64,000 bases of DNA, taken from contig OW818641.1 in NCBI GenBank assembly GCA_942492925.1, forward strand, positions 1,922,001-1,986,000. The letters are read 5' to 3'. A program made the position numbers and the translations under genes. Position 1 is the stretch's first letter. Each line of letters starts with the position of its first letter. Below are positions 34,255-43,468 of the stretch, in pieces. The notes under the pieces are model-generated. The model was not told the origin of the DNA. It ran no database searches and saw only the letters and a list, made by a program, of their open reading frames with translations. Source of the stretch: QZKY01 sp942492925 (GTDB taxonomy: Bacteria > Pseudomonadota > Gammaproteobacteria > Burkholderiales > Burkholderiaceae_D).

Positions 34255-34863
34255 TTGTTTTCGATTATTCAAGCTGCCGGTTGGCCGATTTGGTTTTTGT
34301 TGATCGCCTCCGTCATTGCGCTGGCGCTCATCATTGAGCGCATCATTTATCTGCGACGCGACCGCATTCTCCCCCGCTCCCTGCTCGATGAAGTCGTCGA
34401 GGTTTATCAAAACGAGCAAATCACAGACGATGTGCTCGACAAGCTGGCGCAAAACTCACCGCTCGGTTACGTCCTTGCCGCCGGTCTGCGCAACGCCGGT
34501 TCAGAACGCGACGTGATGAAAGAGTCTATCGAAGAGGCGGGTCGCGCAGTCGCGCATCATATGGAACGTTTTCTCACCACCATCGGCACCATCGCCACCC
34601 TGGCGCCGCTGATGGGCCTGTTCGGCACGGTCGTCGGCATGATCGAGATTTTCGGGGCGCAAAATGCTGTTGGCGCCAATCCGGCACAGCTCGCCCACGG
34701 CATTTCCGTCGCACTTTATAACACTGGATTTGGTTTGATGATTGCGATGCCGGCGCTGGTGTTCTATCGTCACTTCCGCGCGCTCGTCGACAGCTTCATC
34801 GTCGACATGGAGCAACAAGCCGTGAAGTTTGTCGATATCGTGCACGGCAAGCGCAAGTCCTGA
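34255..34863 (+). CDS. exbB: ExbB/TolQ/MotA family proton channel protein
   Basis: 202 residues starting at TTG 34255, preceded 7 bases by AAGGAG; no nearby ATG fits. ExbB pairs with ExbD to carry the proton-motive force to TonB at the inner membrane. Three hydrophobic helices are seen: WPIWFLLIASVIALALIIERI near the N-terminus, and TIGTIATLAPLMGLFGTVVGMIEIF with AVALYNTGFGLMIAMPALVFYRHF in the C-terminal half, the conserved GLFGTVxGMI and small-residue pore motifs. The exbB-exbD-lpxK-ycaR-kdsB order is typical of Burkholderiales. Might instead serve the TolQR system. Confidence 0.95.
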   Translation: MFSIIQAAGWPIWFLLIASVIALALIIERIIYLRRDRILPRSLLDEVVEVYQNEQITDDVLDKLAQNSPLGYVLAAGLRNAGSERDVMKESIEEAGRAVAHHMERFLTTIGTIATLAPLMGLFGTVVGMIEIFGAQNAVGANPAQLAHGISVALYNTGFGLMIAMPALVFYRHFRALVDSFIVDMEQQAVKFVDIVHGKRKS

Positions 34864-34881
34864 TTAAAGAGGAAACCCGTC

Positions 34882-35313
34882 ATGAATTTTCGCAGAGGGA
34901 AGGTTCGGGATGATCCGGAAATCAACCTGATCCCCTTCATCGACGTGCTGCTGGTGATCCTGATCTTTTTGATGGTTACCACCACCTACAACAAGTTCAC
35001 GGAATTGCAGGTCACGCTGCCGACCGCTGACGCGGCCAAGATGCCGGAGCGTCCGCTGGAAATCAATATCGCCATCAGTGCACGCGGCGAGTATGCGATC
35101 AACAATAATCGCGTCAGCTACAACGATCCGGGGACGCTAGCGGGCGATCTGCGGCGATTCATTCCGAGTGGCGCGAAAAATCCGGTCCTGATTATTTCTG
35201 CTGATGGTGATGCACCGCATCAACGCGTGGTCAATGTGCTGGAAGCGGCGCGCCTGGCCGGACTCGAACGCCTGACGTTCGCGACGCAAAGCCGAGCCGA
35301 TGGTGGCAAGTAA
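34882..35313 (+). CDS. exbD: ExbD/TolR family biopolymer transport protein
   Basis: 143 residues, 18 bases after exbB with GAGG upstream. One helix (INLIPFIDVLLVILIFLMVTTTY, about 14-36) carries the essential Asp in IPFIDVLLV that takes part in proton conduction; the C-terminal domain is periplasmic (ELQVTLPTADAA, KNPVLIISADGDAPHQRVVNVLEAARLAGLERLTFATQ). Partner of ExbB. Confidence 0.96.
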   Translation: MNFRRGKVRDDPEINLIPFIDVLLVILIFLMVTTTYNKFTELQVTLPTADAAKMPERPLEINIAISARGEYAINNNRVSYNDPGTLAGDLRRFIPSGAKNPVLIISADGDAPHQRVVNVLEAARLAGLERLTFATQSRADGGK

Positions 35314-35340
35314 AGGCAGCAAGTAGAAAAACAAAAAAAT

Positions 35341-35382
35341 GGAACAGATCCGGCCTGTCGTCATCAGAGGTCGAACTGTTCC
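35341..35382 (+). terminator. Imperfect hairpin after exbD, possible terminator
   Basis: GGAACAG ... CTGTTCC stem (7 bp), with a partly pairing interior, preceded by an A-tract and followed by TGCTTTTTC. It lies between exbD and lpxK, so transcription of lpxK may be partly uncoupled. Confidence 0.5.
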
Positions 35383-35419
35383 TGCTTTTTCATTCCGCGC
35401 TTCAACCAAGGGATAAAGC

Positions 35420-36439
35420 TTGTCTAACGCACGACAATCGCTGGAATCGACATTCACGCGCGCCTGGCAGCGACGCGGGTTGATCGCCATCGTCCTGTGG
35501 CCGTTGTCGCTCCTGTTTCGTTGCATCGTCGGACTGCGCCGCTGGCTGTACGCCTCCGGCTTGCTCGACTCCACCCGCCTGCCGATTCCCGTCATCGTCG
35601 TCGGCAATATATTCGTCGGTGGCACCGGCAAAACACCTTTCGTGATCTGGCTGGCCGAAACCCTGCGCGCCGCAGGATTTCATCCCGGCATTCTGTCGCG
35701 CGGATACGGCGGCACGAACCGACAACCGCAACGCGTGATGCCGGATGCCCTCCCGCAAGATGTCGGCGACGAACCACTATTGATTGCCCGGCGCACGCAT
35801 TGCCCGGTCATGATCGGCCGCGACCGCGCCACCACCGGCAAAGCCTTGCTGGCTGCCGAACCCAGCATCGACATCCTCATCATGGATGATGGTCTGCAGC
35901 ATTACGCCTTGCAGCGCGACATCGAAATTGTGCTGTCCGACCAGCGCGGCGACGGCAATGGCTGGATGCTCCCCGCCGGTCCCTTGCGCGAACCGGCTTC
36001 CCGCCCCCGCGACTTTACCGTCGTCAACGGCGGCAACATGCACTTGGCAGGCGGGTTTGCTGAAAAATTGGACGCCCCCGACCAGCGCATCCCCCTGACG
36101 GAACTGCAAAATATTGTCAAAAATTCCATCAACCGCCCCCCGAAAGTCTTGGCCGCCGCCGGAATCGGCAATCCGGCCCGCTTCTTTTCCCAACTCCTCG
36201 CGGCCGACCTGACTTTCGAAGCCCTCCCCCTGCCTGATCATTTTGACTACAAAACCAGTCCTTTTACAGGCAGAGATGCCGATATCATCCTGATTACAGA
36301 GAAAGATGCGGTAAAATGTCGGGTTTTCGAATCCCCGGAAAATATCCGGAGATTGTGGGTCGTTCCTGTGACGGCGCAGCTTGAAACTGCGCTGGCCGAA
36401 CGTATTGTGGAAAGGTGTCATGGAAGCCGGTCTGCTTGA
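35420..36439 (+). CDS. lpxK: Tetraacyldisaccharide 4'-kinase LpxK
   Basis: 339 residues from TTG 35420; an ATG start is not available without losing conserved N-terminal residues. LpxK phosphorylates the 4' position of the lipid A disaccharide at the inner membrane. Diagnostic segments: VIVVGNIFVGGTGKTPFVIWLAE (Walker A GGTGKT), ILSRGYGG, GRDRATTGKALL, IDILIMDDGLQHYALQRDIEIVL and the late ITEKDAVKC. It overlaps the ycaR start by 20 bases. Confidence 0.96.
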   Translation: MSNARQSLESTFTRAWQRRGLIAIVLWPLSLLFRCIVGLRRWLYASGLLDSTRLPIPVIVVGNIFVGGTGKTPFVIWLAETLRAAGFHPGILSRGYGGTNRQPQRVMPDALPQDVGDEPLLIARRTHCPVMIGRDRATTGKALLAAEPSIDILIMDDGLQHYALQRDIEIVLSDQRGDGNGWMLPAGPLREPASRPRDFTVVNGGNMHLAGGFAEKLDAPDQRIPLTELQNIVKNSINRPPKVLAAAGIGNPARFFSQLLAADLTFEALPLPDHFDYKTSPFTGRDADIILITEKDAVKCRVFESPENIRRLWVVPVTAQLETALAERIVERCHGSRSA

Positions 36440-36614
36440 TATCCTGGTGTGCCCCCTGTGCAAGGGACCGCTGGCATACAACAAGGACGCGCAAGAATTG
36501 ATTTGCCGTCCGGACAGGCTTGCCTATCCGATTCGCGACGGCATTCCCATCATGTGGGCCGAGCAAGCGCGCACACTGGATGATCCTGCCGAATCAGGAA
36601 ACGCTGCAACTTAA
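36420..36614 (+). CDS. ycaR: Trm112-like small protein YcaR
   Basis: 64 residues from ATG 36420, within the lpxK 3' end. Trm112-like fold: LLDILVCPLCKGPL (a single Cys-x-x-Cys) followed by ELICRPDRLAYPIRDGIPIMWAEQAR. In E. coli the equivalent ycaR also lies between lpxK and kdsB. Function is not established in bacteria; some homologues bind zinc or methyltransferases. Confidence 0.93.
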   Translation: MEAGLLDILVCPLCKGPLAYNKDAQELICRPDRLAYPIRDGIPIMWAEQARTLDDPAESGNAAT

Positions 36615-36646
36615 GCTCGCGGTTTAATATCGCACATACATAAAAC

Positions 36647-37411
36647 ATGTCTTTCATCGTCATCATTCCAGCGCGTCTGGCGTCAACACGGCTTCCTGGC
36701 AAGCCGTTGGCCGACATCGGCGGCAAGCCGATGGTCGTGCGCGTGGCGGAACAGGCGATGAAATCCGGCGCAGCACAAGTGGTGGTGGCCACCGATCACG
36801 CCGATATCCTGGCTGCTTGCGCCCAACATGGCGTAGCGGCAAAGCTGACGCGCGACGATCACCCGTCCGGCACCGACCGCATTGCCGAAGTCGCCGCGGC
36901 GATGAATCTGTCCGGCAACACCGTTGTCGTGAACGTGCAAGGCGATGAACCCTTAATCGACCCCACGCTGATTACCGCCGCCGCCAAACTGATTGCCGCC
37001 GACGTGCCGATGGCCACGGCTGCACACCCTATCCACCAAATTGCCGAAGTGTTCGATCCGAACGTAGTGAAGGTCGTGCTGGATAACAAAAACCGTGCGC
37101 TGTATTTTTCGCGCGCCGTCATTCCCTGGCACCGCGACGGTTTCGCGCAATCGCGCGACAGTCTACCCGCCGGTTATCAACCGCTGCGCCACATCGGACT
37201 GTATGCGTATCGCAATGACTTTTTGCAGGCGTATCAGAAGCTGGACAAATCGCCGCTGGAAAATATTGAATCGCTCGAACAATTGCGCGTGTTATGGCAT
37301 GGCTATCCGATTGCCGTGCATGTCACGCAAGAAGCCCCAGCTGGCGGGGTAGATACGCCGCATGATTTGGAACGCGTGCGGCGCCATTTCGAACGCACGC
37401 CCGCCATGTAA
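36647..37411 (+). CDS. kdsB: 3-deoxy-manno-octulosonate cytidylyltransferase KdsB
   Basis: 254 residues. KdsB activates Kdo with CTP to CMP-Kdo for lipopolysaccharide core synthesis. Nucleotidyltransferase signatures: FIVIIPARLASTRLPGKPLADIGGKPMVVRV at the start, VVVATDH, DHPSGTDRIAEVA, VVNVQGDEPLID and ALYFSRAVIPWHRD, LRHIGLYAYR, LEQLRVLWHG. It lies 32 bases after ycaR in the same operon. Confidence 0.98.
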   Translation: MSFIVIIPARLASTRLPGKPLADIGGKPMVVRVAEQAMKSGAAQVVVATDHADILAACAQHGVAAKLTRDDHPSGTDRIAEVAAAMNLSGNTVVVNVQGDEPLIDPTLITAAAKLIAADVPMATAAHPIHQIAEVFDPNVVKVVLDNKNRALYFSRAVIPWHRDGFAQSRDSLPAGYQPLRHIGLYAYRNDFLQAYQKLDKSPLENIESLEQLRVLWHGYPIAVHVTQEAPAGGVDTPHDLERVRRHFERTPAM

Positions 37412-37477
37412 AGAAAAACCTGAAACTGACACTTTGATTACCCAACCACGCAGTACCAAATAACCGAGGACAATAAA

Positions 37478-38134
37478 ATGCGACTCATCCTGTTAGGAGC
37501 GCCCGGCGCAGGCAAAGGCACCCAGGCGAATTTCATCAAGGAAAAGTACAACATCCCGCAAATTTCGACGGGCGACATGCTCCGTGCGGCGGTTAAGGCA
37601 GGCACGCCACTGGGCCTGGAGGCTAAAAAAGTCATGGAGTCCGGCGGACTGGTATCGGATGATCTGATTATCAACTTGGTCAAAGACCGTCTGAAGCAAC
37701 CGGATTGCGCGAACGGCTATCTGTTCGACGGTTTTCCGCGCACCATTCCGCAAGCGGAAGCGATGAAGGAAGCGGGTATCGCGATCGACCACGTCGTCGA
37801 AATCGACGTACCGGATGCCACCATCGTTGACCGCATGGTCGGCCGTCGCGTTCACGCCGCTTCGGGACGCACGTATCACGTCCGCTTCAATCCGCCGAAA
37901 GTCGCAGGCAAGGACGATGTCACCGGCGAAGAGTTGATTCAGCGCGACGACGACAATGAAACGACCGTCAAGAAACGTCTGTCCGTGTATCACGAGCAAA
38001 CCGAAGTGCTGCTCGACTATTACGGCAAATGGGCACAGTCCGGTCAACCGGGCGCGCCGAAGTACACCAAGATCGCTGGCGTCGGTGAAATCGACCAAAT
38101 TCGCGACAACACTTTTGCGGCGCTGAAAAAGTAA
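37478..38134 (+). CDS. adk: Adenylate kinase Adk
   Basis: 218 residues, the long bacterial form with a full LID. Interconverts ATP, ADP and AMP. P-loop GAPGAGKGTQ at about 7-16, the AMP-binding STGDMLRAAV, DGFPRTIPQA, and GRRVHAASGRTYHVRFNPPKV LID (no zinc cysteines), followed by QRDDDNETTVKKRL. It follows kdsB by 66 bases with a good AGGA-type site. Confidence 0.99.
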   Translation: MRLILLGAPGAGKGTQANFIKEKYNIPQISTGDMLRAAVKAGTPLGLEAKKVMESGGLVSDDLIINLVKDRLKQPDCANGYLFDGFPRTIPQAEAMKEAGIAIDHVVEIDVPDATIVDRMVGRRVHAASGRTYHVRFNPPKVAGKDDVTGEELIQRDDDNETTVKKRLSVYHEQTEVLLDYYGKWAQSGQPGAPKYTKIAGVGEIDQIRDNTFAALKK

Positions 38135-38236
38135 GCAAGAAAATTTTTGCAATACACAGGATGGCTGCGGCAAACAATTTGCCATGCCGTCTTTGAATTT
38201 TATTTTCATTATTTCGTCATACAAAAAGGAGTAAAC

Positions 38237-40423
38237 ATGACATTAGCCTTAGGTTTCACCGTAGTTTGCGGCTTGATCGCCGTCATCTACGGCGTATGGG
38301 CGCGCAGCTGGATCCTGAAGCAGGATGCCGGCAATGCCCGGATGCAGGAAATTGCATCCGCGATCGAGCAAGGCGCAGGCGCTTATCTGGCGCGGCAATA
38401 CCGCACTATCGGCATCGTTGGCATTGTGCTGACGATCGTGATCGCCGTCCTGCCGGGACTGGGCCTCAAGACGGCCATCGGCTTCATCCTCGGTGCGGTG
38501 CTGTCCGGCGCGTGCGGTTTCATCGGCATGAACGTGTCGGTACGCGCCAACGTGCGCACTGCACAGGCTGCGACCAAGGGCATGAACGAAGCACTCGACG
38601 TCGCTTTCCGCGGCGGCGCCATCACCGGCATGCTGGTTGCCGGTCTGGGCTTGCTCGGCGTGGCAGTGTTTTACATCGTGCTCGTGATGATCGCACCGTC
38701 CAACACATTGCTCTCGCAACACGACATCATCAAGCCGCTGATCGGCCTGGCATTTGGCGCATCGCTGATTTCGATTTTTGCGCGTCTGGGCGGCGGCATC
38801 TTCACCAAAGGCGCTGACGTCGGCGCTGACCTCGTCGGTAAAGTCGAAGCCGGCATTCCGGAAGACGATCCGCGCAATCCGGCCGTGATTGCCGATAACG
38901 TCGGCGATAACGTCGGCGACTGTGCTGGCATGGCCGCCGACCTGTTTGAAACCTACGTCGTGACGCTGATCGCCACGATGTTGCTCGGCGCGCTGCTCGT
39001 CACGCAAGCCACCACGCAAGCGATCATCTATCCGCTGCTGCTGGGCGCAGTGTCCATCATCGGTTCCATCATCGGTTGCTCGATGGTCAAAGCCAAGCCC
39101 GGCAAGAAGATCATGTCCGCGCTGTACACCGGTCTCTGGTGGGCTGCTGGCTTGTCCCTGATTGGGTTCGTTGGCATTACCTGGTGGATCATGCCCGCTG
39201 ACATGCGTTGCCAAATGATTGGCGCCGCGATTGTCGGCATCGTGCTCACCGGCCTGATGGTGTACATCACCGAGTACTACACTGGCACCGATTTCAAACC
39301 GGTCAAGCACATCGCTGAAGCCTCCACCACTGGCCACGGCACCAACATCATCGCCGGTCTGGGCGTGTCGATGAAATCCACCGCGTATCCGGTCCTGGCT
39401 GTGTGCGCGTCGATCCTCATCACTTACCAATTCTGCGGCGGCCTGTATGGTATCGCGATTGCAGCGACCTCGATGCTCTCGATGGCCGGTATCATCGTGG
39501 CACTCGACGCCTACGGCCCGATCACCGACAACGCTGGCGGTATTGCTGAAATGGCTGAAATGCCGGATTCCGTCCGCGCCATCACCGACCCGCTGGACGC
39601 CGTTGGCAACACCACCAAGGCTGTCACCAAAGGCTATGCCATCGGTTCCGCCGGTCTGGCCGCGCTGGTGCTCTTCGCTGACTACACCCACGCGCTGGAA
39701 TCTGTTGGTCTGAACACCAAGTTCGATCTCTCCGATCCGAAAGTCATCATCGGCCTGATCATCGGCGGTCTGATTCCTTACCTCTTCGCTGCGATGGCAA
39801 TGGAAGCCGTCGGTCGCGCTGCTGGTGCTGTCGTCGTGGAAGTGCGCCGTCAGTTCAAGGAAATCAAAGGCATCATGGAAGGCACGGCCAAGCCGGAATA
39901 CGACAAAGCCGTCGACATGCTGACTACTGCGGCGATCAAGGAAATGATCATCCCGTCCCTGTTGCCAGTGATTGTGCCGATTCTGGTGGGATTGATCCTC
40001 GGCCCTGCGGCCCTCGGCGGCCTGCTGATGGGTACCATCGTCACCGGTCTCTTCGTGGCGATTTCCATGACCACCGGCGGTGGCGCGTGGGATAACGCGA
40101 AGAAATACATCGAGGACGGTCACTTCGGCGGCAAAGGTTCCGACGCCCACAAGGCAGCGGTCACCGGCGACACCGTTGGCGACCCGTACAAGGACACCGC
40201 TGGCCCGGCCGTGAACCCGTTGATCAAGATCATCAACATCGTGGCGCTGCTGATCGTGCCACTGCTCCCCGGCACCGCGCCCAAAGCGGCGGCACATGGT
40301 ACAACCGCTCCGGTCGCGAAGACCATCGTCATGCCAGCAGCTTCGGCACCGTCGATCCCGGCAGCGCTCAATGCCAAACCGGCGAGCGCACCAACGGCAT
40401 CGACTCCGGCGGCAGGCAAGTAA
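38237..40423 (+). CDS. hppA: K+-independent H+-translocating membrane pyrophosphatase HppA
   Basis: 728 residues from ATG 38237, with AAAGGAG 6 bases upstream; the in-frame extension to 38147 is not used. About 16 helices. It couples pyrophosphate hydrolysis to proton export (or sodium in some subtypes). Core motifs: DVGADLVGKVEAGIPEDDPRNPAVIADNVGDNVGDCAGMAADLFE and GGAWDNAKKYIEDG. The sequence GNTTKA at 457-462 has Lys at the position that distinguishes K+-independent proton pumps from K+-dependent ones. The last ~40 residues are an Ala/Pro/Ser-rich tail. Confidence 0.97.
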   Translation: MTLALGFTVVCGLIAVIYGVWARSWILKQDAGNARMQEIASAIEQGAGAYLARQYRTIGIVGIVLTIVIAVLPGLGLKTAIGFILGAVLSGACGFIGMNVSVRANVRTAQAATKGMNEALDVAFRGGAITGMLVAGLGLLGVAVFYIVLVMIAPSNTLLSQHDIIKPLIGLAFGASLISIFARLGGGIFTKGADVGADLVGKVEAGIPEDDPRNPAVIADNVGDNVGDCAGMAADLFETYVVTLIATMLLGALLVTQATTQAIIYPLLLGAVSIIGSIIGCSMVKAKPGKKIMSALYTGLWWAAGLSLIGFVGITWWIMPADMRCQMIGAAIVGIVLTGLMVYITEYYTGTDFKPVKHIAEASTTGHGTNIIAGLGVSMKSTAYPVLAVCASILITYQFCGGLYGIAIAATSMLSMAGIIVALDAYGPITDNAGGIAEMAEMPDSVRAITDPLDAVGNTTKAVTKGYAIGSAGLAALVLFADYTHALESVGLNTKFDLSDPKVIIGLIIGGLIPYLFAAMAMEAVGRAAGAVVVEVRRQFKEIKGIMEGTAKPEYDKAVDMLTTAAIKEMIIPSLLPVIVPILVGLILGPAALGGLLMGTIVTGLFVAISMTTGGGAWDNAKKYIEDGHFGGKGSDAHKAAVTGDTVGDPYKDTAGPAVNPLIKIINIVALLIVPLLPGTAPKAAAHGTTAPVAKTIVMPAASAPSIPAALNAKPASAPTASTPAAGK

Positions 40424-40446
40424 ACCCGCTAAGTTGTTGTTTTCAT

Positions 40447-40474
40447 TAAAAAAGGCAGCTTCGGCTGCCTTTTT
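40447..40474 (+). terminator. Rho-independent terminator of hppA
   Basis: AAAAAAGGCAGC, TTCG loop, GCTGCCTTTTTT: a 12-bp perfect stem with a T-run, 24 bases after the hppA stop. Confidence 0.95.
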
Positions 40475-40564
40475 TGTTGAAGGAACAAGCTTTTTATATG
40501 TCTCACCCTGACTTGCGAACACAGGCAGATAATTGCCGAGCCATCATACATTCTCGGAAAATCC

Positions 40565-40573
40565 TGCTATAAT
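40565..40573 (+). promoter_or_regulatory. Extended -10 promoter of rpsU
   Basis: TGCTATAAT matches the extended -10 form TGnTATAAT; no good -35 is seen. It predicts a start about 30 bases before the rpsU ATG. Confidence 0.6.
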
Positions 40574-40611
40574 CTTCTTCTTTTCACACGAATTCGTTTT
40601 CAAACAATTAC

Positions 40612-40824
40612 ATGACCACCATCCGCCTTAAAGAGAATGAGCCGTTTGAAGTCGCAATGCGTCGTTTCAAGCGCACGATCGAAAAAACCGGTTTGCTGAC
40701 TGAACTCCGTGCACGTGAGTTTTACGAAAAACCGACAGCAGAACGCAAGCGCAAGCTGGCCGCTGCCGTGAAGCGCCACTACAAGCGCATCCGCAGCCAG
40801 CAACTGCCGAAAAAAATGTACTGA
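40612..40824 (+). CDS. rpsU: Small ribosomal subunit protein bS21
   Basis: 70 residues, Arg/Lys-rich: FEVAMRRFKRTIEKTGLLTELRAREFYEKPTAERKRK and a basic C-terminus. bS21 helps 30S subunits select mRNA. First of the rpsU-yqeY-dnaG-rpoD run, a common order in Proteobacteria (macromolecular synthesis operon). A terminator-like hairpin follows. Confidence 0.98.
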   Translation: MTTIRLKENEPFEVAMRRFKRTIEKTGLLTELRAREFYEKPTAERKRKLAAAVKRHYKRIRSQQLPKKMY

Positions 40825-40857
40825 TTCGAGCCGCGCCTCGCTGTGCGGCCAGACTGC

Positions 40858-40894
40858 AAACCCGCTCCGGCCTGCCGCAGCGGGTTTTGGCATT
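40858..40894 (+). terminator. Rho-independent terminator after rpsU
   Basis: AAACCCGCT, 12-base loop, AGCGGGTTT followed by TGGCATTTT. A 9-bp stem; read-through into yqeY remains possible. Confidence 0.8.
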
Positions 40895-40919
40895 TTAATC
40901 ATTGGAACTGGAGGAAAGC

Positions 40920-41360
40920 ATGGGCCTGAAAGAACAAATCACGGAAGACATGAAAGCCGCCATGCGGGCGAAAGACACGCAAAAGCTCGGCACCATTCGC
41001 CTGCTGACCGCTGCCATGAAGCAAAAGGAAGTGGACGAGCGCATTGAACTCACGGATGCGCATATCGTCGCCATCATCGACAAGATGATCAAGCAGCGCC
41101 GCGACTCCATCACCCAGTTCGAAGCCGGTGGCCGCCAGGATTTGGCTGACACTGAAAAAGCCGAGCTGGCCGTCCTCTCCACCTACATGCCCGCCTCTTT
41201 GTCTGATGAAGAAATCGCTGCCGAAGTCAAAGCGGCTACCGCTGGCGCGACCGGCCCGCAAGACATGGGCAAAGTGATGAATGCACTCAGACCAAAACTC
41301 GCCGGACGCGCCGACATGACTAAGGTTTCGGCGATGGTCAAGGCAGCGTTGACGAAGTAA
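40920..41360 (+). CDS. yqeY: YqeY/GatB C-terminal-like protein
   Basis: 146 residues from ATG 40920, with GGAGG 6 bases upstream. GatB/YqeY family: LKEQITEDMKAAMRAKDTQKLGTIRLLTAAMKQKEVD at the start and the C-terminal MGKVMNALRPKLAGRADMTKVSAMVKAAL matching the tRNA-binding tail of GatB. Without the catalytic GatB part it is unlikely to be an amidotransferase; its exact role is unknown. Lies between rpsU and dnaG. Confidence 0.95.
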   Translation: MGLKEQITEDMKAAMRAKDTQKLGTIRLLTAAMKQKEVDERIELTDAHIVAIIDKMIKQRRDSITQFEAGGRQDLADTEKAELAVLSTYMPASLSDEEIAAEVKAATAGATGPQDMGKVMNALRPKLAGRADMTKVSAMVKAALTK

Positions 41361-41362
41361 AC

Positions 41363-41388
41363 CTCCCCTCCCCTCGCAGGGGGAAGGG
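41363..41388. repeat. REP-like C/G-rich short hairpin, copy 6
   Basis: CTCCCCTCCCCTCGCAGGGGGAAGGG, a C-rich arm, a TCGC loop and a G-rich arm, between yqeY and dnaG; same family as the copies at 1261, 5287, 5876, 15429 and 30764. Confidence 0.6.
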
Positions 41389-41467
41389 ATGATTTAACAG
41401 ACTGAAACGCCCACACTAAAGTGATCCTCAACAACGTTTCCAATCTCATTTACCACCGCCCAGGCCC

Positions 41468-43261
41468 GTGATCCCGCAAACCTTCATTCAGGATCTTCTC
41501 AATCGCGTCGACATCGTTGATGTCGTGGGCAATTACGTGCAACTCAAAAAGGGCGGCGCCAATTTGCTGGGACTCTGCCCGTTTCATGGCGAGAAATCCC
41601 CCAGCTTCACCGTCAGTCCCACCAAGCAGTTTTATCACTGCTTCGGTTGCGGCAAGAATGGCACGGCCATCAGCTTTTTGATGGAATACTCGGGCATTGG
41701 CTTTGTCGAGGCCATCGAAACGCTCGCGCAAAGCGTTGGCATGACCGTGCCGGACGATAACGACAGACTACCGCCGATGCAACGCGCCGCGCAGCAAGCG
41801 AAAACGCTTGCGCTCACCGATGTGCTCACGCAAGCCACGCAACACTACCGCAATCAACTGCGTGCGGGACAAAACGCCATCGATTATCTCAAACGTCGCG
41901 GCCTGAGCGGCGAAATCGCCGCACGCTTCGGTCTTGGTTACGCACCCGATGGATGGGATGGTTTGCGCACCGTCTTTTCCGATTACGAAGCCGATGCACT
42001 AGTGGAAGCTGGTCTGATCGTCAGCCGCGATGAAGACAACGGCAGCAGCAAACGCTATGACCGCTTCCGTGATCGCATCATCTTCCCAATCCGCAACACC
42101 AAAGGACAGACCATCGGCTTTGGCGGTCGCGTGCTCGGACAGGGCGAACCGAAATATCTGAATTCGCCGGAGACGCCGCTCTTCCACAAGGGCAGCGAAC
42201 TGTACGGTTTGTTCGAAGCACGTCAAGCGATTCGCGAAGCCGGTTACGTACTCGTCACCGAAGGCTACATGGATGTCGTCGCGCTTGCCCAGCACGGCTT
42301 TCCGCAAGCCGTGGCCACGCTCGGCACCGCCTGCACCCCCACGCACGTGCAGAAATTGCTGCGTCAAACCGATGAAGTGATTTTCAGTTTCGATGGCGAC
42401 ACCGCGGGTCGTCGCGCCGCGCGCCGCGCGCTGGAATCCAGCTTGCCGCACATCGCCGACAACAAGGCCGTGAAATTTCTTTTTCTACCACCGGAGCATG
42501 ACCCTGACAGCTATGTGCGCGAGCACGGCAGCGAAGCCTTCGACCAGATGGTGAAAGAAGCGATGCCACTCTCGCAGTTCCTGATCAACGTGGTCTCGGA
42601 AGACAACGATCTCCATACGGCAGAAGGCCGCGCGCGCGCGCAATTCGCTGCAAAACCGTTGCTGCAAATGATGCTGCCTTCAGCCTTGCGCCTGCAAATT
42701 GTCCGCAGCTTGGCGCAACTCACCCAAACGACAACGGCAGAACTGGAAACGGTGCTGGAACTGGCCAAACCCGCGACGCGTACAGACGGCCGACCGAACA
42801 TGCGTCCCGCCGCACCGCGCACGCGGCGACCGCAGCCCATGGGCCTGGAACGGCAAATCCTGCGCTTACTGCTCGCCCAACCGGTGCTCGCACAAGAATT
42901 AACTGAGGAAGCCATTGAGGCGATCACCCACTTTGCACCCGCTTACGCAGAAATGCTGGTGCAATTACTCGAACCTGCGCAAGCCATGGGGCCAGATGCC
43001 AACTTCGCCGCCTTGGCCGAACAGCTACGTGTCAGCACTTCAGATTTCGATCCGTTGATCGAAGAAATTGCGACGCATCCGGAATTCGATCTGGAATTAG
43101 CGCGTGCCGAATTACTTAGCGGCGTACGCAAGATCCGGATTCAGGCGATCACTGAAGAATTGAAGAAACTGTCCTCCTTGGGTTTACCAGCGGAAGAAGT
43201 CAGCGCACGATACCGCGAACTGACGCGTCAGCAGCGATCCTTACAGGATGAAGAGAAATAA
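41468..43261 (+). CDS. dnaG: DNA primase DnaG
   Basis: 597 residues from GTG 41468 (no better ATG fits). DnaG synthesises RNA primers at the replication fork. Zinc-binding CPFHGEKSPSF and CFGCGKNGTA (about 38-68), the TOPRIM catalytic segment LVTEGYMDVVALAQHG with FSFDGDTAGRRAARRALE near 300-330, and a helical C-terminal domain expected to bind DnaB helicase. It lies between yqeY and rpoD. Confidence 0.97.
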   Translation: MIPQTFIQDLLNRVDIVDVVGNYVQLKKGGANLLGLCPFHGEKSPSFTVSPTKQFYHCFGCGKNGTAISFLMEYSGIGFVEAIETLAQSVGMTVPDDNDRLPPMQRAAQQAKTLALTDVLTQATQHYRNQLRAGQNAIDYLKRRGLSGEIAARFGLGYAPDGWDGLRTVFSDYEADALVEAGLIVSRDEDNGSSKRYDRFRDRIIFPIRNTKGQTIGFGGRVLGQGEPKYLNSPETPLFHKGSELYGLFEARQAIREAGYVLVTEGYMDVVALAQHGFPQAVATLGTACTPTHVQKLLRQTDEVIFSFDGDTAGRRAARRALESSLPHIADNKAVKFLFLPPEHDPDSYVREHGSEAFDQMVKEAMPLSQFLINVVSEDNDLHTAEGRARAQFAAKPLLQMMLPSALRLQIVRSLAQLTQTTTAELETVLELAKPATRTDGRPNMRPAAPRTRRPQPMGLERQILRLLLAQPVLAQELTEEAIEAITHFAPAYAEMLVQLLEPAQAMGPDANFAALAEQLRVSTSDFDPLIEEIATHPEFDLELARAELLSGVRKIRIQAITEELKKLSSLGLPAEEVSARYRELTRQQRSLQDEEK

Positions 43262-43468
43262 TTTGTTCTTTTTTTCAGCAAAAAACTACCCTTTTTTCAG
43301 GTAATTGCATATTATGGTAGAATCGTAAGTTTTCTATTCAGCAACTTGGCGTGCCGCAGCAATTATTATAATTTTTATTATATTGCTGACAACAAAATAG
43401 CTCTCCTGAAGGGCTTCACACACTAGCACGACACTCACCAATCGAGTAATGAGGCGATAGACAATCCC

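Noticed and set aside
38249..40522. 757-codon open frame on the minus strand
   Set aside because: Antisense to hppA; the His/Asp-rich composition is that of an antisense translation of Gly/Val/Ala codons.
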